DNA of 64,000 bases. Origin: Krasilnikovia cinnamomea (GTDB taxonomy: Bacteria > Actinomycetota > Actinomycetes > Mycobacteriales > Micromonosporaceae). This document shows positions 29,923-43,925 of the stretch, piece after piece. The DNA lies in assembly GCF_004217545.1 (NCBI RefSeq), contig NZ_SHKY01000001.1:4092001-4156000 (forward strand), given 5' to 3'. Position 1 is the first letter of the stretch; each line of letters starts with the position of its first letter. A program made the position numbers and the translations under genes. The notes under the pieces were generated by a model. The model was given only the letters and a program-made list of their open reading frames with translations, did not search any database and was not told the DNA's origin.

Positions 29923-32900
29923 TTGGCAGCTTCCCGCCCTGCGAAGACCAGTCGTACGTCGAGCGCATACGCTCCCCGCCGCATCTCGTTCGGCAGGATC
30001 ACCGAGCAACTTGAGGTTCCCAACCTCCTCGCCATCCAGACCGAGTCCTTCGACTGGCTGGTCGGGAACGAGGCTTGGCAGGCTCGCTCGGCGGACGACC
30101 CGCACGCCCACTCGGGCCTCGCAGAGATCCTCGAAGAGATCAGTCCCATTGAGGACTTCTCCGGCACAATGTCGCTGTCCTTCTCGTCTCCACGATTTGA
30201 CGAGGTCAAGGCCTCGATCGAGGAGTGCAAGGAGAAGGACCTGACCTACTGCGCCCCGCTGTTCGTGACCGCCGAATTCACCAACAACACCACTGGCGAG
30301 ATCAAGAGCCAGACCGTGTTCATGGGTGACTTCCCGATGATGACCCCCAAGGGGACGTTCGTCATCAACGGCACGGAGCGCGTCGTGGTGAGTCAGCTCG
30401 TCCGCTCGCCGGGCGTGTACTTCACCAAGGAGCCGGACAAGACCTCCGACCGCGACCTGACCAGCGTCAAGGTCATCCCGAGCCGGGGTGCCTGGCTGGA
30501 GTTCGACATCGACAAGCGCGACACCGTCGGTGTCCGGATCGACCGCAAGCGCCGTCAGGCCGTCACCGTCCTGCTCAAGGCGATCGGCTGGTCGGCCGAC
30601 CAGATCCGCGAGCGCTTCGGGTGGTCCGAGCTGCTCATGACCACGCTGGAGAAGGACCACATCGCGGGGCAGGACGAGGCCCTGCTGGACATCTACCGCA
30701 AGCTGCGTCCTGGCGAGCCCCCGACGCGGGAGAACGCCCAGACCCTGCTCGACAACCTCTTCTTCAACCCGAAGCGGTATGACGTCGCCAAGGTGGGCCG
30801 GTACAAGTTCAACAAGAAGCTCGAGATCGACGTCCCGATCGTCCGGGGCACGCTGACCGAGGAAGACGTCGTCCGGACCGTCGAGTACCTCTGCCGCCTG
30901 CACGCGGGCGAGGAGGGTTACGAGGCCGACGACATCGACCACTTCGGCAACCGGCGCCTGCGTACGGTGGGCGAGCTCATCCAGAACCAGGTCCGCGTGG
31001 GCCTGTCCCGGATGGAGCGCGTCGTGCGCGAGCGCATGACGACCCAGGACGTCGAGGCGATCACCCCGCAGACCCTGATCAACATCCGCCCGGTGGTGGC
31101 GGCGATCAAGGAGTTCTTCGGTACGTCGCAGCTGTCCCAGTTCATGGACCAGACCAACCCGCTGGCGGGCCTGACCCACCGGCGCCGGCTGAGCGCGCTC
31201 GGCCCGGGTGGTCTGTCCCGGGAGCGGGCCGGCTTCGAGGTCCGTGACGTGCACCCGTCGCACTACGGCCGGATGTGCCCGATCGAGACGCCCGAGGGGC
31301 CGAACATCGGTCTGATCGGCGCGCTGTCGACCTTCGCCCGGGTCAACCCGTTCGGCTTCATCGAGACGCCGTACCGGCGGGTCGACAACGGCCGGGTCAC
31401 CGACGAGGTCGACTACCTGACCGCCGACGAGGAAGACCGGTTCATCAAGGCGCAGGCCAACGCCACGCTCTCCAGCGACGGCACCTTCGCCGAGGACCGC
31501 GTCCTGGTCCGCCGGAAGGGCGGTGAGGTCGACTACGTGCCCGGCACGCAGGTCGACTACATGGACGTCTCGCCGCGGCAGATGACCTCGGTCGCGACCG
31601 CGATGATCCCGTTCCTCGAGCACGACGACGCCAACCGTGCCCTCATGGGCGCGAACATGCAGCGTCAGGCCGTACCGCTGGTCAAGGCCGAGGCGCCGCT
31701 GGTCGGCACCGGCATGGAGTACCGCGCCGCGGTCGACGCCGGTGACGTGGTCGTCGCCGAGGTCGGTGGCGTGGTCGAGGACCTGTGCGCCGACTACGTG
31801 ACGGTGCACCAGGACGACGGCCACCGGCGTACGTACCTGCTGCACAAGTTCCGCCGCAGCAACGCCGGCTCCTGCGTCAACCAGAAGCCGGTGGTGTTCG
31901 AGGGCGACCGGGTCGAGGCCGGCCAGGTCATCGCGGACGGCCCGTGCACCGACGACGGCGAGATGGCCCTGGGCCGCAACCTGCTCGTCGCGTTCATGTG
32001 CTGGGAGGGCCACAACTACGAGGACGCGATCATCCTGTCGCAGCGCCTCGTGCAGCAGGACGTGCTCACCTCGATCCACATCGAGGAGCACGAGGTCGAC
32101 GCCCGCGACACCAAGTTGGGTCCGGAGGAGATCACCCGCGACATCCCCAACGTCAGCGAGGAGATGCTCGCTGACCTGGACGAGCGCGGCATCATCCGGA
32201 TCGGTGCCGAGGTCGTGCCCGGTGACATCCTGGTCGGCAAGGTCACGCCCAAGGGCGAGACCGAGCTGACCCCCGAGGAGCGGCTGCTGCGCGCGATCTT
32301 CGGTGAGAAGGCCCGGGAGGTCCGGGACACCTCGCTGAAGGTGCCGCACGGCGAGACCGGCACGGTGATCGGCGTCCGGACGTTCTCCCGCGAGGACGGC
32401 GACGAGCTGCCGCCGGGCGTCAACGAGCTGGTCCGGGTGTACGTGGCCCAGAAGCGCAAGATCCAGGACGGTGACAAGCTCGCCGGCCGCCACGGCAACA
32501 AGGGCGTCATCTCGAAGATCCTGCCGGTCGAGGACATGCCGTTCCTGGAGGACGGCACCCCGGTCGACATCGTGCTCAACCCGCTCGGTGTGCCGAGCCG
32601 GATGAACATCGGCCAGGTCCTGGAGACCCACCTCGGGTGGATCGCCAAGACCGGCTGGTCGGTTGACGGCGAGAACGAGGACTGGAAGCGCCAGCTGCGG
32701 GCGATCGACGCCCACGAGTCGCCCGCCGACTCGAACGTGGCGACCCCGGTCTTCGACGGTGCCCGCGAGGAGGAGATCAAGGGCCTGCTCGAGTCCACCC
32801 TGGTCAACCGCGATGGTCAGCGGCTGGTCAACGGTGACGGCAAGGCGCAGCTGTTCGACGGCCGCTCCGGCGAGCCGCTGCCGGACCCGATCTCGGTCGG

Positions 32901-33363
32901 GTACGTCTACATCCTGAAGCTGAACCACCTGGTCGACGACAAGATCCACGCACGGTCGACCGGTCCGTACTCCATGATCACGCAGCAGCCGCTGGGCGGT
33001 AAGGCCCAGTTCGGTGGCCAGCGGTTCGGTGAGATGGAGTGCTGGGCGATGCAGGCCTACGGGGCGGCGTACGCCCTGCAGGAACTGCTGACCATCAAGT
33101 CCGACGACGTGCTCGGCCGCGTGAAGGTGTACGAGGCCATCGTCAAGGGCGAGAACATCCCGGAGCCGGGAATCCCCGAGTCGTTCAAGGTGCTGCTCAA
33201 GGAGCTGCAGTCGCTGTGCCTGAATGTTGAGGTGCTCTCCAGCGACGGCGTGGCTCTGGAGATGCGCGAGACCGACGACGAGGTCTTCCGGGCCGCGGAA
33301 GAACTCGGCATCGACCTGTCCCGTCGCCCGAACGAGGGCGTCAGCAGCGTCGAAGAGATCTGA
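29923..33363 (+). CDS. rpoB: DNA-directed RNA polymerase subunit beta
   Basis: A 1146-residue beta subunit, complete from [17 protein letters not shown] to [19 protein letters not shown]. The rifampicin region reads [20 protein letters not shown] then [13 protein letters not shown]: Asp516, His526 and Ser531 (E. coli numbers) are unchanged, while 518 is Thr and 522 Ala. The TTG at 29923 is preceded by GGAAGGA and begins the [12 protein letters not shown] N-terminus common to actinobacteria; the open frame extends 30 codons further upstream without support. Forms the catalytic core with rpoC 89 bp downstream. Confidence 0.97.
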   Translation: MAASRPAKTSRTSSAYAPRRISFGRITEQLEVPNLLAIQTESFDWLVGNEAWQARSADDPHAHSGLAEILEEISPIEDFSGTMSLSFSSPRFDEVKASIEECKEKDLTYCAPLFVTAEFTNNTTGEIKSQTVFMGDFPMMTPKGTFVINGTERVVVSQLVRSPGVYFTKEPDKTSDRDLTSVKVIPSRGAWLEFDIDKRDTVGVRIDRKRRQAVTVLLKAIGWSADQIRERFGWSELLMTTLEKDHIAGQDEALLDIYRKLRPGEPPTRENAQTLLDNLFFNPKRYDVAKVGRYKFNKKLEIDVPIVRGTLTEEDVVRTVEYLCRLHAGEEGYEADDIDHFGNRRLRTVGELIQNQVRVGLSRMERVVRERMTTQDVEAITPQTLINIRPVVAAIKEFFGTSQLSQFMDQTNPLAGLTHRRRLSALGPGGLSRERAGFEVRDVHPSHYGRMCPIETPEGPNIGLIGALSTFARVNPFGFIETPYRRVDNGRVTDEVDYLTADEEDRFIKAQANATLSSDGTFAEDRVLVRRKGGEVDYVPGTQVDYMDVSPRQMTSVATAMIPFLEHDDANRALMGANMQRQAVPLVKAEAPLVGTGMEYRAAVDAGDVVVAEVGGVVEDLCADYVTVHQDDGHRRTYLLHKFRRSNAGSCVNQKPVVFEGDRVEAGQVIADGPCTDDGEMALGRNLLVAFMCWEGHNYEDAIILSQRLVQQDVLTSIHIEEHEVDARDTKLGPEEITRDIPNVSEEMLADLDERGIIRIGAEVVPGDILVGKVTPKGETELTPEERLLRAIFGEKAREVRDTSLKVPHGETGTVIGVRTFSREDGDELPPGVNELVRVYVAQKRKIQDGDKLAGRHGNKGVISKILPVEDMPFLEDGTPVDIVLNPLGVPSRMNIGQVLETHLGWIAKTGWSVDGENEDWKRQLRAIDAHESPADSNVATPVFDGAREEEIKGLLESTLVNRDGQRLVNGDGKAQLFDGRSGEPLPDPISVGYVYILKLNHLVDDKIHARSTGPYSMITQQPLGGKAQFGGQRFGEMECWAMQAYGAAYALQELLTIKSDDVLGRVKVYEAIVKGENIPEPGIPESFKVLLKELQSLCLNVEVLSSDGVALEMRETDDEVFRAAEELGIDLSRRPNEGVSSVEEI

Positions 33364-33452
33364 CGGAGAGCGTCCCCGGTGAGTAACTGACCGGGGACGC
33401 CCCCGCCGGCCTGGAAACCCATCCGAGCAAGGAAACACGAGGGATAGACCAA

Positions 33453-37340
<3,888 letters not shown>

Positions 37341-37359
37341 GAGTTTCCGGTTGGACGCC

Positions 37360-37390
37360 GGGGGCGGCCGCGCATCGCGCGGCCGCCCCC
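37360..37390 (+). terminator. strong terminator after rpoC
   Basis: A perfect 14-bp stem (GGGGGCGGCCGCGC / GCGCGGCCGCCCCC) with loop ATC, 19 bp after the rpoC stop. Confidence 0.85.
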
Positions 37391-37412
37391 TCGGCGTTCC
37401 TAAGATGGCCTG

Positions 37413-37760
37413 GTGACCCTTCCCGCCGGCGTCCCGACCCGCCACCCGATGGATCCGGAGCCCGTGCCGTCCACGAAGGCCAAGGCGGTGTTCGTGCTCG
37501 GGTTGGCGGCGCTGCTGACCGGAGCGTTCGTCGGTGGCGTGATTCCGGCCACGATCGCGTTGCTGCTGGCCCGGCAGGCCGAGCGTCAGGCGTACGCGGC
37601 CGGCGGCTACCTGACCGGGGGCCGGTGGGTGCGCCGGGGCCGGGTGCTCGCCTGGACCGGGATCGTGCTGGCCGCGGGAACGCTGGTGGTGGCGGCCATC
37701 GCCGGGCTGTTGCATCTCGCGGGACCGCCGGGGCCGGACTTCGACTCCCGCACGGACTGA
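37413..37760 (+). CDS. small DUF4190-like membrane protein
   Basis: A 115-residue protein with two hydrophobic spans (about 25-52 and 77-102) joined by a basic cytoplasmic loop (ARQAERQAYAAGG, RWVRRGRVLAW), the layout of DUF4190-type small membrane proteins. GTG start 23 bp after the rpoC terminator. Its last six codons including the stop are the first unit of an 18-bp tandem repeat, so the gene end has been duplicated several times. A paralogue-like gene (37907) lies 146 bp downstream. Function unknown. Confidence 0.65.
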   Translation: MTLPAGVPTRHPMDPEPVPSTKAKAVFVLGLAALLTGAFVGGVIPATIALLLARQAERQAYAAGGYLTGGRWVRRGRVLAWTGIVLAAGTLVVAAIAGLLHLAGPPGPDFDSRTD

Positions 37761-37850
37761 GACTTCCGCACGGACTGAGACTTCCGCACGGACTGAGACT
37801 TCCGCACGGACTGGGACTCCCGCACGGACTGGGACTCCCGCACGGACTGA
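37743..37850 (+). repeat. six tandem 18-bp repeats at a gene end
   Basis: Units at 37743, 37761, 37779, 37797, 37815 and 37833 follow GACTYCCGCACGGACTGR. Unit 1 encodes the last residues DSRTD and stop of the upstream gene; because 18 is a multiple of 3, later units keep frame, four of six ending in TGA and two in TGG. Confidence 0.95.
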
Positions 37851-37906
37851 TTCCGCGCGCGGTGGCCGGGCTGCGGCGCGGCACGGACGGGTGACATGCT
37901 CGGGGG

Positions 37907-38485
37907 GTGACGCAGCCACCGGGTTCGTGGTCGGGCGGGCCGTTCGACGCGCCGCCGCCGACTTCCACCGTCCCCTTCCCGTCCGCCACGTCGGGGCAAC
38001 CACAGGCGCCGGGTACGCCGGTGCCCGCCGGTGGCCCGTACCCGGCCCTGACGGCGGTCCCGCCGCCGCCCGCACCGGCGGAACGCTGGCGCCCGGCGCG
38101 GGTCGATCCGGTGGCGGGTACGGAATTCGGGCTGGTGCAGTACTCGGTGCCGCCGATCGCCTCCGGCCTCGCGACCGGCGCGCTGATCGCAGGCATCGCC
38201 TCGATCCTGGTGTCGACACTGGTGTTCTGCTTCGGGCTCTCCGGCGCCTCGGAGGGCTGGGGCGGCTGGGTGGGTGGCGCGTTCGCCCTGCTGGCCGTGC
38301 TGGCGGGCGGCGGTGCCATCGCGGTGGGGCTGGTGGGTATGCGGCAGATCCGCCGCTCCGGCGAGTCCGGCCGGGTCCGCTTCACCGGCCGGGGCCGCGC
38401 CATCGCGGGCATCTCGTGCGGCGGCGTGGGGGCCGGCCTGGCGCTGCTGGCGCTGGTGTTGACGCTCCTGTTGCAGTTCTCCTGA
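37907..38485 (+). CDS. proline-rich DUF4190-like membrane protein
   Basis: A 192-residue protein. The first 65 residues are a Pro/Gly/Ala-rich disordered segment; then three hydrophobic spans (about 85-110, 120-145 and 165-190) with a basic loop (RQIRRSGESGRVRFTGRGRA) between the last two. This matches small DUF4190-type membrane proteins with cytoplasmic proline-rich tails. GTG start. It stands between the rpoBC and str operons with no clear functional tie. Confidence 0.65.
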   Translation: MTQPPGSWSGGPFDAPPPTSTVPFPSATSGQPQAPGTPVPAGGPYPALTAVPPPPAPAERWRPARVDPVAGTEFGLVQYSVPPIASGLATGALIAGIASILVSTLVFCFGLSGASEGWGGWVGGAFALLAVLAGGGAIAVGLVGMRQIRRSGESGRVRFTGRGRAIAGISCGGVGAGLALLALVLTLLLQFS

Positions 38486-38580
38486 CCCCCGTCGTCCTGG
38501 ATCGGGCACTGCGGCCATGTGGTGTCGGGGCACCCGGTACACTTGGTGCGCGGAGATGTCCATCGTGGGAGCAGGTCTTG

Positions 38581-38643
38581 ATGGGGACCGAGTTTCATGC
38601 TGAGAGCGGCGTGAAGCCAGGCCCTCGAGCCGCCTCGTTTTGA
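38581..38643 (+). CDS. possible 20-residue leader peptide
   Basis: ATG preceded by GGGAGCAGG; the frame encodes MGTEFHAESG then VKPGPRAASF and stops inside the -35 box of the str promoter. Too short to judge by codon use. If transcribed from the upstream TACACT box, its translation would run into the main promoter. Confidence 0.3.
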   Translation: MGTEFHAESGVKPGPRAASF

Positions 38644-38668
38644 CCTGCGTGCCTGCGATGGGTACTCT
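38640..38668 (+). promoter_or_regulatory. main promoter of the str operon
   Basis: TTGACC (38640-38645), 17 bp, TACTCT (38663-38668): the best -35/-10 pair in the window. Confidence 0.75.
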
Positions 38669-38809
38669 TTCCCCTCGTGCCTGGGCTTGCCCGGGCAACT
38701 CGTGCGTGCGCCCGAGTCGGTTAGTGCGACGGGGCAGCAGCACGATGGGCGTCGAGCCCTGACACAGACAAGACCCGCTGTGCAACGCGCGGCGGGACCG
38801 TGAGCCGGA

Positions 38810-38828
38810 CGACACGCCCGACCGCGGG
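38810..38828 (+). repeat. 19-bp leader sequence shared with rpsJ leader (copy 1)
   Basis: CGACACGCCCGACCGCGGG, 92 nt before the rpsL start; the identical sequence lies at 43494-43512, 93 nt before the rpsJ start. Confidence 0.85.
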
Positions 38829-38920
38829 TGCCGGACGGGACCCCCCGCCCGGTGCACACAAGGCACTACGAGAAGACGGTGCGGCCGCAACAACGCGGCC
38901 GAAGGGAGCGGAGAAACCCG

Positions 38921-39295
38921 GTGCCCACGATCCAGCAGCTGGTCCGCAAGGGCCGCCAGGCGAAGACGAGTAAGACCAAGACGCCGGCGCTGAAGGGAAG
39001 CCCTCAGCGGCGCGGCGTGTGCACGCGCGTGTACACCACCACCCCCAAGAAGCCCAACTCTGCGCTGCGCAAGGTTGCTCGTGTGAAGCTCAGCAGCCAG
39101 ATCGAGGTCACGGCGTACATCCCGGGTGTCGGCCACAACCTGCAGGAGCACTCGATCGTGCTCGTGCGCGGCGGCCGTGTGAAGGACCTGCCCGGCGTCC
39201 GCTACAAGATCGTCCGCGGTTCGCTGGACACCCAGGGTGTCCGCAACCGCAAGCAGGCTCGCAGCCGCTACGGCGCGAAGAAGGAGAAGAGCTGA
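38921..39295 (+). CDS. rpsL: 30S ribosomal protein S12
   Basis: A 124-residue S12. The decoding-centre loops [16 protein letters not shown] and [11 protein letters not shown] are intact, with lysines at the positions (43 and 88) where streptomycin-resistance changes occur, so no such change is seen. GTG start with GGGAGCGGAG upstream. First gene of the str operon. Confidence 0.97.
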   Translation: MPTIQQLVRKGRQAKTSKTKTPALKGSPQRRGVCTRVYTTTPKKPNSALRKVARVKLSSQIEVTAYIPGVGHNLQEHSIVLVRGGRVKDLPGVRYKIVRGSLDTQGVRNRKQARSRYGAKKEKS

Positions 39296-39296
39296 C

Positions 39297-39767
39297 ATGC
39301 CGCGTAAAGGCCCCGCGCCGCGCCACCCGGTCGTTCCGGACCCGGTGTACAACTCGCCGCTGGTAACGCAGCTCGTCAACAAGATCCTCATCGGCGGCAA
39401 GCGCCAGCTGGCCGAGCGCATCGTGTACGGGGCCCTGGAGGGCTGCCGGGAGAAGACCGGCACCGACCCGGTGGTTACCCTCAAGCGCGCGATGGACAAC
39501 GTGAAGCCGACCCTCGAGGTCCGCAGCCGCCGCGTCGGTGGCGCGACCTACCAGGTCCCGGTCGAGGTTCGCGTCCCCCGGCAGACGACCCTGGGTCTGC
39601 GCTGGCTGGTCCAGTACTCCAAGGCCCGCCGCGAGAAGACCATGATCGAGCGCCTCCAGAACGAGCTGCTCGACGCCAGCAACGGGCTCGGTGCCGCCGT
39701 GAAGCGGCGCGAGGACACGCACAAGATGGCGGAGTCCAACAAGGCCTTCGCGCACTACCGCTGGTAA
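39297..39767 (+). CDS. rpsG: 30S ribosomal protein S7
   Basis: A 156-residue S7 ([12 protein letters not shown] to NKAFAHYRW), the assembly protein of the 30S head. Typical motifs: [19 protein letters not shown] and [18 protein letters not shown]. The ATG follows the rpsL stop by 1 bp; the open frame extending upstream lies inside rpsL. Normal length. Confidence 0.97.
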   Translation: MPRKGPAPRHPVVPDPVYNSPLVTQLVNKILIGGKRQLAERIVYGALEGCREKTGTDPVVTLKRAMDNVKPTLEVRSRRVGGATYQVPVEVRVPRQTTLGLRWLVQYSKARREKTMIERLQNELLDASNGLGAAVKRREDTHKMAESNKAFAHYRW

Positions 39768-39776
39768 CGAAGCGTT

Positions 39777-39802
39777 GCCGGCCCGGTTCCCGCCGGGCCG
39801 GC
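39777..39802 (+). terminator. hairpin between rpsG and fusA
   Basis: GCCGGCCCGG pairs perfectly with CCGGGCCGGC around TTCCCG. Probably an attenuator or RNA-stability element, since fusA is usually co-transcribed. Confidence 0.5.
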
Positions 39803-39854
39803 GCAGCAGTCGTACCGGTCCACGAGACGACGACGTAGAAAAGTAGGGATTGAA

Positions 39855-41951
39855 GTGGCCGCCGCAGACGCGCTCGCCAAGGTACGCAACATCGGCATCA
39901 TGGCGCACATCGACGCTGGTAAGACCACGACGACCGAGCGGATCCTGTTCTACACCGGTATCACGTACAAGATCGGTGAAGTCCACGAGGGCGCGGCCGT
40001 CATGGACTGGATGGAGCAGGAACAGGAACGCGGCATCACCATCACCTCCGCCGCCACGAAGTGCGAGTGGAAGGGACACACGATCCAGATCATCGACACG
40101 CCCGGCCACGTCGACTTCACGGTCGAGGTCGAGCGGTCGCTGCGTGTCCTGGACGGTGCGGTGGCGGTGTACGACGGTGTGGCCGGCGTGGAGCCGCAGA
40201 CCGAGAACGTGTGGCGGCAGGCGGACAAGTACCACGTCCCGCGCATGTGCTTCGTCAACAAGCTCGACCGGACCGGCGCGGACTTCTTCCGCTGCGTCCA
40301 GATGATGATCGACCGGCTGAACGCCACCCCGCTCGTCCTGCAGATCCCGATCGGCCTCGAGGGCGACCACATCGGCGTCGTGGACCTGGTCGGCATGCGC
40401 GCCCTCACCTGGCGCGGTGAGACCCAGAAGGGCGAAGACTACGCGGTCGAGGAGATCCCGGCCGACCTGGTCGACTCCGCGAACGAGTGGCGCGAGAAGC
40501 TGATCGAGACGCTCGCCGACGTGGACGACGCCGTCATGGAGAAGTACCTCGAGGGCGAAGAGGTCTCCCAGGACGAGATCGTCGCGGCGATCCGGCGTGC
40601 CACGATCGCCAGCAAGGCGAACCCGGTGCTGTGTGGCTCGGCGTTCAAGAACAAGGGCGTGCAGCCCATGCTCGACGCCGTGGTCGCCTACCTGCCGTCG
40701 CCGCTGGACGTCCCGGCCATCGAGGGCACCGCGACGGACGGCGAGACGCCGCTGCTGCGCAAGCCGTCCAACGAGGAGCCGTTCTCGGCGCTGGCGTTCA
40801 AGATCCAGACCGACAAGCACCTCGGCAAGCTGACGTACGTCCGGGTCTACTCCGGCACGCTCGAATCCGGATCCCAGGTGGTCAACTCCACCAAGGACCG
40901 CAAGGAGCGGATCGGCAAGATCTACCAGATGCACGCGAACAAGCGTGAGGAGCGTCCCACGGCGCAGGCCGGCGACATCATCGCCGTCCAGGGTCTGAAG
41001 CAGACCACCACCGGTGACACCCTCAGCGACCCGGCGAACCCGGTCATCCTCGAGTCGATGACCTTCCCGGAGCCGGTCATCCAGGTCGCGATCGAGCCGA
41101 AGACCAAGTCGGACCAGGAGAAGCTGGGCACCGCGATCCAGCGCCTGGCCGAGGAGGACCCGACCTTCCGCGTCTGGAACGACGAGGAGACCGGGCAGAC
41201 GGTCATCGCCGGCATGGGCGAGCTGCACCTCGACATCCTCGTCGACCGCATGCGGCGCGAGTTCAACGTCGAGGCGAACATCGGCAAGCCGCAGGTGGCG
41301 TACCGCGAGACGATCCGCGGCACCGTGGAGAAGCTCGACTACGTCCACAAGAAGCAGACCGGTGGCTCGGGTCAGTACGCGAAGGTCATCGTCAAGCTGG
41401 AGCCGCTGCCGATGTCGGCGGACGGCCCGACGTACGAGTTCGTCAACGCGGTCTCCGGTGGTCGCATCCCCAAGGAGTTCATCCCCTCGGTGGACGCGGG
41501 CGCCCAGGACGCCATGCAGTACGGCGTGCTCGCCGGCTTCCCGCTGGTCGGCGTCAAGCTGACCCTGCTGGACGGCCAGTACCACGAGGTCGACTCGTCC
41601 GAGATGGCGTTCAAGATCGCCGGCTCGATGGTGATGAAGGAGGCGGCCCGCAAGGCCGACCCCGCGCTGCTCGAGCCGATGATGTCCGTCGAGGTCACTA
41701 CGCCCGAGGACAACATGGGCGACGTGATCGGCGACCTCAACTCCCGTCGCGGGATCATCCAGTCGATGGAGGAGCGCTCCGGCGCCCGCCTCGTCAAGGC
41801 TCTGGTGCCGCTCTCGGAAATGTTCGGCTACGTCGGCGACCTCCGGTCGAAGACCCAGGGCCGGGCGAGCTACAGCATGCAGTTCGACTCCTACGCCGAG
41901 GTCCCGGCCAACGTGGCGAAGGAGATCATCGCGAAGGCCACCGGCGCCTGA
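39855..41951 (+). CDS. fusA: elongation factor G
   Basis: A 698-residue translocation GTPase. G1 [15 protein letters not shown] near 18-32, G2/G3 [10 protein letters not shown] and DTPGHVDF, G4 [10 protein letters not shown], then domains II to V with the tip region near 510. It moves tRNAs and mRNA through the ribosome. GTG start with AGTAGGGAT upstream. Normal length; no change at known fusidic-acid sites was searched in detail. Confidence 0.97.
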   Translation: MAAADALAKVRNIGIMAHIDAGKTTTTERILFYTGITYKIGEVHEGAAVMDWMEQEQERGITITSAATKCEWKGHTIQIIDTPGHVDFTVEVERSLRVLDGAVAVYDGVAGVEPQTENVWRQADKYHVPRMCFVNKLDRTGADFFRCVQMMIDRLNATPLVLQIPIGLEGDHIGVVDLVGMRALTWRGETQKGEDYAVEEIPADLVDSANEWREKLIETLADVDDAVMEKYLEGEEVSQDEIVAAIRRATIASKANPVLCGSAFKNKGVQPMLDAVVAYLPSPLDVPAIEGTATDGETPLLRKPSNEEPFSALAFKIQTDKHLGKLTYVRVYSGTLESGSQVVNSTKDRKERIGKIYQMHANKREERPTAQAGDIIAVQGLKQTTTGDTLSDPANPVILESMTFPEPVIQVAIEPKTKSDQEKLGTAIQRLAEEDPTFRVWNDEETGQTVIAGMGELHLDILVDRMRREFNVEANIGKPQVAYRETIRGTVEKLDYVHKKQTGGSGQYAKVIVKLEPLPMSADGPTYEFVNAVSGGRIPKEFIPSVDAGAQDAMQYGVLAGFPLVGVKLTLLDGQYHEVDSSEMAFKIAGSMVMKEAARKADPALLEPMMSVEVTTPEDNMGDVIGDLNSRRGIIQSMEERSGARLVKALVPLSEMFGYVGDLRSKTQGRASYSMQFDSYAEVPANVAKEIIAKATGA

Positions 41952-41959
41952 TCGGTGAG

Positions 41960-41990
41960 GCGCGTGCGGTCCGTCGCGGACCGCACGCGC
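41960..41990 (+). terminator. strong hairpin between fusA and tuf
   Basis: A perfect 14-bp stem (GCGCGTGCGGTCCG / CGGACCGCACGCGC) with loop TCG, 8 bp after the fusA stop. It could reduce readthrough or mark a processing site, allowing tuf its own level. Confidence 0.7.
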
Positions 41991-42067
41991 ACGAGCAGTC
42001 GACAGAGTCCTAAGCGCCATCTCGGCGCGCCGGGCGAGAAGAAAACCCAGTCCACAGGAGGACACCA

Positions 42068-43261
42068 GTGGCGAAGGCGAAGTTCGAGCGGACTAAGCCG
42101 CACGTCAACATCGGCACCATTGGTCACATCGACCACGGTAAGACGACGCTGACTGCGGCCATCACGAAGGTCCTGCACGACCAGTACCCGGACCTGAACC
42201 CGTACACCCCGTTCGACGAGATCGACAAGGCGCCTGAAGAGAAGGCCCGTGGTATCACGATCTCGATCGCGCACGTCGAGTACCAGACCGCGGCGCGGCA
42301 CTACGCGCACGTGGACTGCCCCGGCCACGCCGACTACATCAAGAACATGATCACCGGTGCCGCGCAGATGGACGGCGCGATCCTGGTGGTCGCGGCGACC
42401 GACGGCCCGATGCCGCAGACCAAGGAGCACGTGCTCCTGGCCCGCCAGGTCGGCGTTCCGTACATCGTCGTGGCGCTGAACAAGAGCGACATGGTCGAGG
42501 ACGAGGAGCTCCTGGAGCTCGTCGAGCTCGAGGTTCGCGAGCTGCTCAGCACGTACGAGTTCCCGGGCGACGACGTGCCGGTCGTGCGCGTCTCGGCGCT
42601 CAAGGCGCTCGAGGGCGACCCGACCTGGTCGGAGAAGCTCATGGAGCTGATGAACGCGGTCGACACCGCGATTCCGCAGCCCGAGCGGGAGACCGAGAAG
42701 CCGTTCCTCATGCCGATCGAGGACGTCTTCACGATCACCGGTCGCGGTACGGTCGTCACCGGCCGGGCCGAGCGCGGCATCCTCAAGCCGAACGAGGAGG
42801 TCGAGATCGTCGGCATCCGCGAGAAGTCGACGAAGACCGTCTGCACCGGCATCGAGATGTTCCGCAAGCTGCTCGACGAGGCCCGCGCGGGTGAGAACGT
42901 CGGTCTGCTCCTGCGCGGTATCAAGCGTGAGGACGTCGAGCGCGGCATGGTGGTCGTCAAGCCGGGCACCACGACCCCGCACACGGAGTTCGAGGGCCAG
43001 GTCTACATCCTCTCGAAGGAGGAGGGCGGCCGGCACACCCCGTTCTTCCAGAACTACCGTCCGCAGTTCTACTTCCGTACCACGGACGTCACCGGCGTCG
43101 TCACGCTGCCCGAGGGCACCGAGATGGTCATGCCGGGCGACTCCACCACCATGAGCGTCAAGCTGATCCAGCCGATCGCCATGGAGCAGGGCCTGAAGTT
43201 CGCGATCCGCGAGGGTGGCCGCACCGTCGGCGCCGGAACGGTCACGAAGATCAACAAGTGA
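42068..43261 (+). CDS. tuf: elongation factor Tu
   Basis: A 397-residue EF-Tu. G1 [14 protein letters not shown], switch [14 protein letters not shown]3 DCPGHADY, G4 NKSDMV, followed by domains II and III. It brings aminoacyl-tRNA to the ribosome. GTG start with ACAGGAGG upstream. Normal length and sequence; last gene of the str operon. Confidence 0.97.
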   Translation: MAKAKFERTKPHVNIGTIGHIDHGKTTLTAAITKVLHDQYPDLNPYTPFDEIDKAPEEKARGITISIAHVEYQTAARHYAHVDCPGHADYIKNMITGAAQMDGAILVVAATDGPMPQTKEHVLLARQVGVPYIVVALNKSDMVEDEELLELVELEVRELLSTYEFPGDDVPVVRVSALKALEGDPTWSEKLMELMNAVDTAIPQPERETEKPFLMPIEDVFTITGRGTVVTGRAERGILKPNEEVEIVGIREKSTKTVCTGIEMFRKLLDEARAGENVGLLLRGIKREDVERGMVVVKPGTTTPHTEFEGQVYILSKEEGGRHTPFFQNYRPQFYFRTTDVTGVVTLPEGTEMVMPGDSTTMSVKLIQPIAMEQGLKFAIREGGRTVGAGTVTKINK

Positions 43262-43605
43262 GTACGGTGACCCCGATTAGCGTTGCCGCAGTGAATACGG
43301 CATACTAGTCAGGTTGCGTCCGCGCAGGGTGGTTGGCAGTTCGAAACTCCGATAGGGGCCAAGTCTCCGAGAGGGGTTCGGCTGCCAACCGCCCTCGCCC
43401 GGTGTCCGGCGCGTGCTTCGGCCGCCGGCACCCTGATCCCCGCGATCACACCGATCGCTCCAGCGTGCTGGGGCGGAGCTCGGTTTCGGCGCGCGACACG
43501 CCCGACCGCGGGGGTCGGACATCGCAGGATCGACGGTCCTGCGGGCATGCGAGGGCCACCCGCTTTCGCACGTAGCGGCATCGAGAGAAGGAAACAGAAG
43601 CCACC
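43262..43605 (+). other. leader/promoter region of the S10 operon
   Basis: 344 bp without a gene. A possible promoter is TTAGCG (43277-43282) with CATACT 18 bp further (43301-43306). The leader of about 290 nt is GC-rich with several hairpins and holds the 19-bp sequence shared with the rpsL leader. Confidence 0.5.
43494..43512 (+). repeat. 19-bp leader sequence shared with rpsL leader (copy 2)
   Basis: Identical to 38810-38828. Here the sequence continues into GGTCGG, so CCGACC and GGTCGG can form a small hairpin. Confidence 0.85.
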
Positions 43606-43914
43606 ATGGCGGGACAGAAGATCCGCATCCGGCTCAAGGCCTATGACCACGAGGTCGTCGACTCCTCGGCGCGAAAGATCGTCGAGACGGTGACGCGTAC
43701 CGGGGCGCAGGTTGCAGGCCCGGTGCCGCTGCCCACGGAGATCAACCGTTTCTGCGTGATCCGTTCGCCGCACAAGTACAAGGACTCGCGCGAGCACTTC
43801 GAGATGCGCACGCACAAGCGTCTGATCGACATCATCGACCCGACTCCGAAGACGGTCGACTCGCTCATGCGCCTCGACCTTCCGGCTGGCGTCGACATCG
43901 AGATCAAGCTGTAG
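43606..43914 (+). CDS. rpsJ: 30S ribosomal protein S10
   Basis: A 102-residue S10 (also NusE, partner of NusB in antitermination and of NusG in coupling): [35 protein letters not shown] and LDIIDP-like LIDIIDP. First gene of the S10 cluster; rplC begins 11 bp downstream. Confidence 0.97.
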
Positions 43915-43925
43915 GGATCCGGACA

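Larger units (their letters stand above)
38486..38920 (+). other. upstream region of the str (rpsL) operon
   Basis: 435 bp holding a TACACT -10-like box at 38538-38543, a possible 20-codon leader reading frame (38581-38643), the main promoter at 38640-38668 and a leader of about 250 nt with GC-rich structure and a 19-bp sequence also found before rpsJ. Confidence 0.65.

Noticed and set aside
29764..33438. Very long open frame on the minus strand opposite rpoB (1224 codons)
   Set aside because: A mirror effect of GC-rich third positions in rpoB; the translation is low-complexity and the plus-strand gene is unmistakable.
37743..37850. CRISPR array
   Set aside because: The 18-bp units are head to tail with no spacers and belong to a gene end.
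38921..39295. Streptomycin-resistance change in S12
   Set aside because: The loops around positions 43 and 88 carry the normal lysines.
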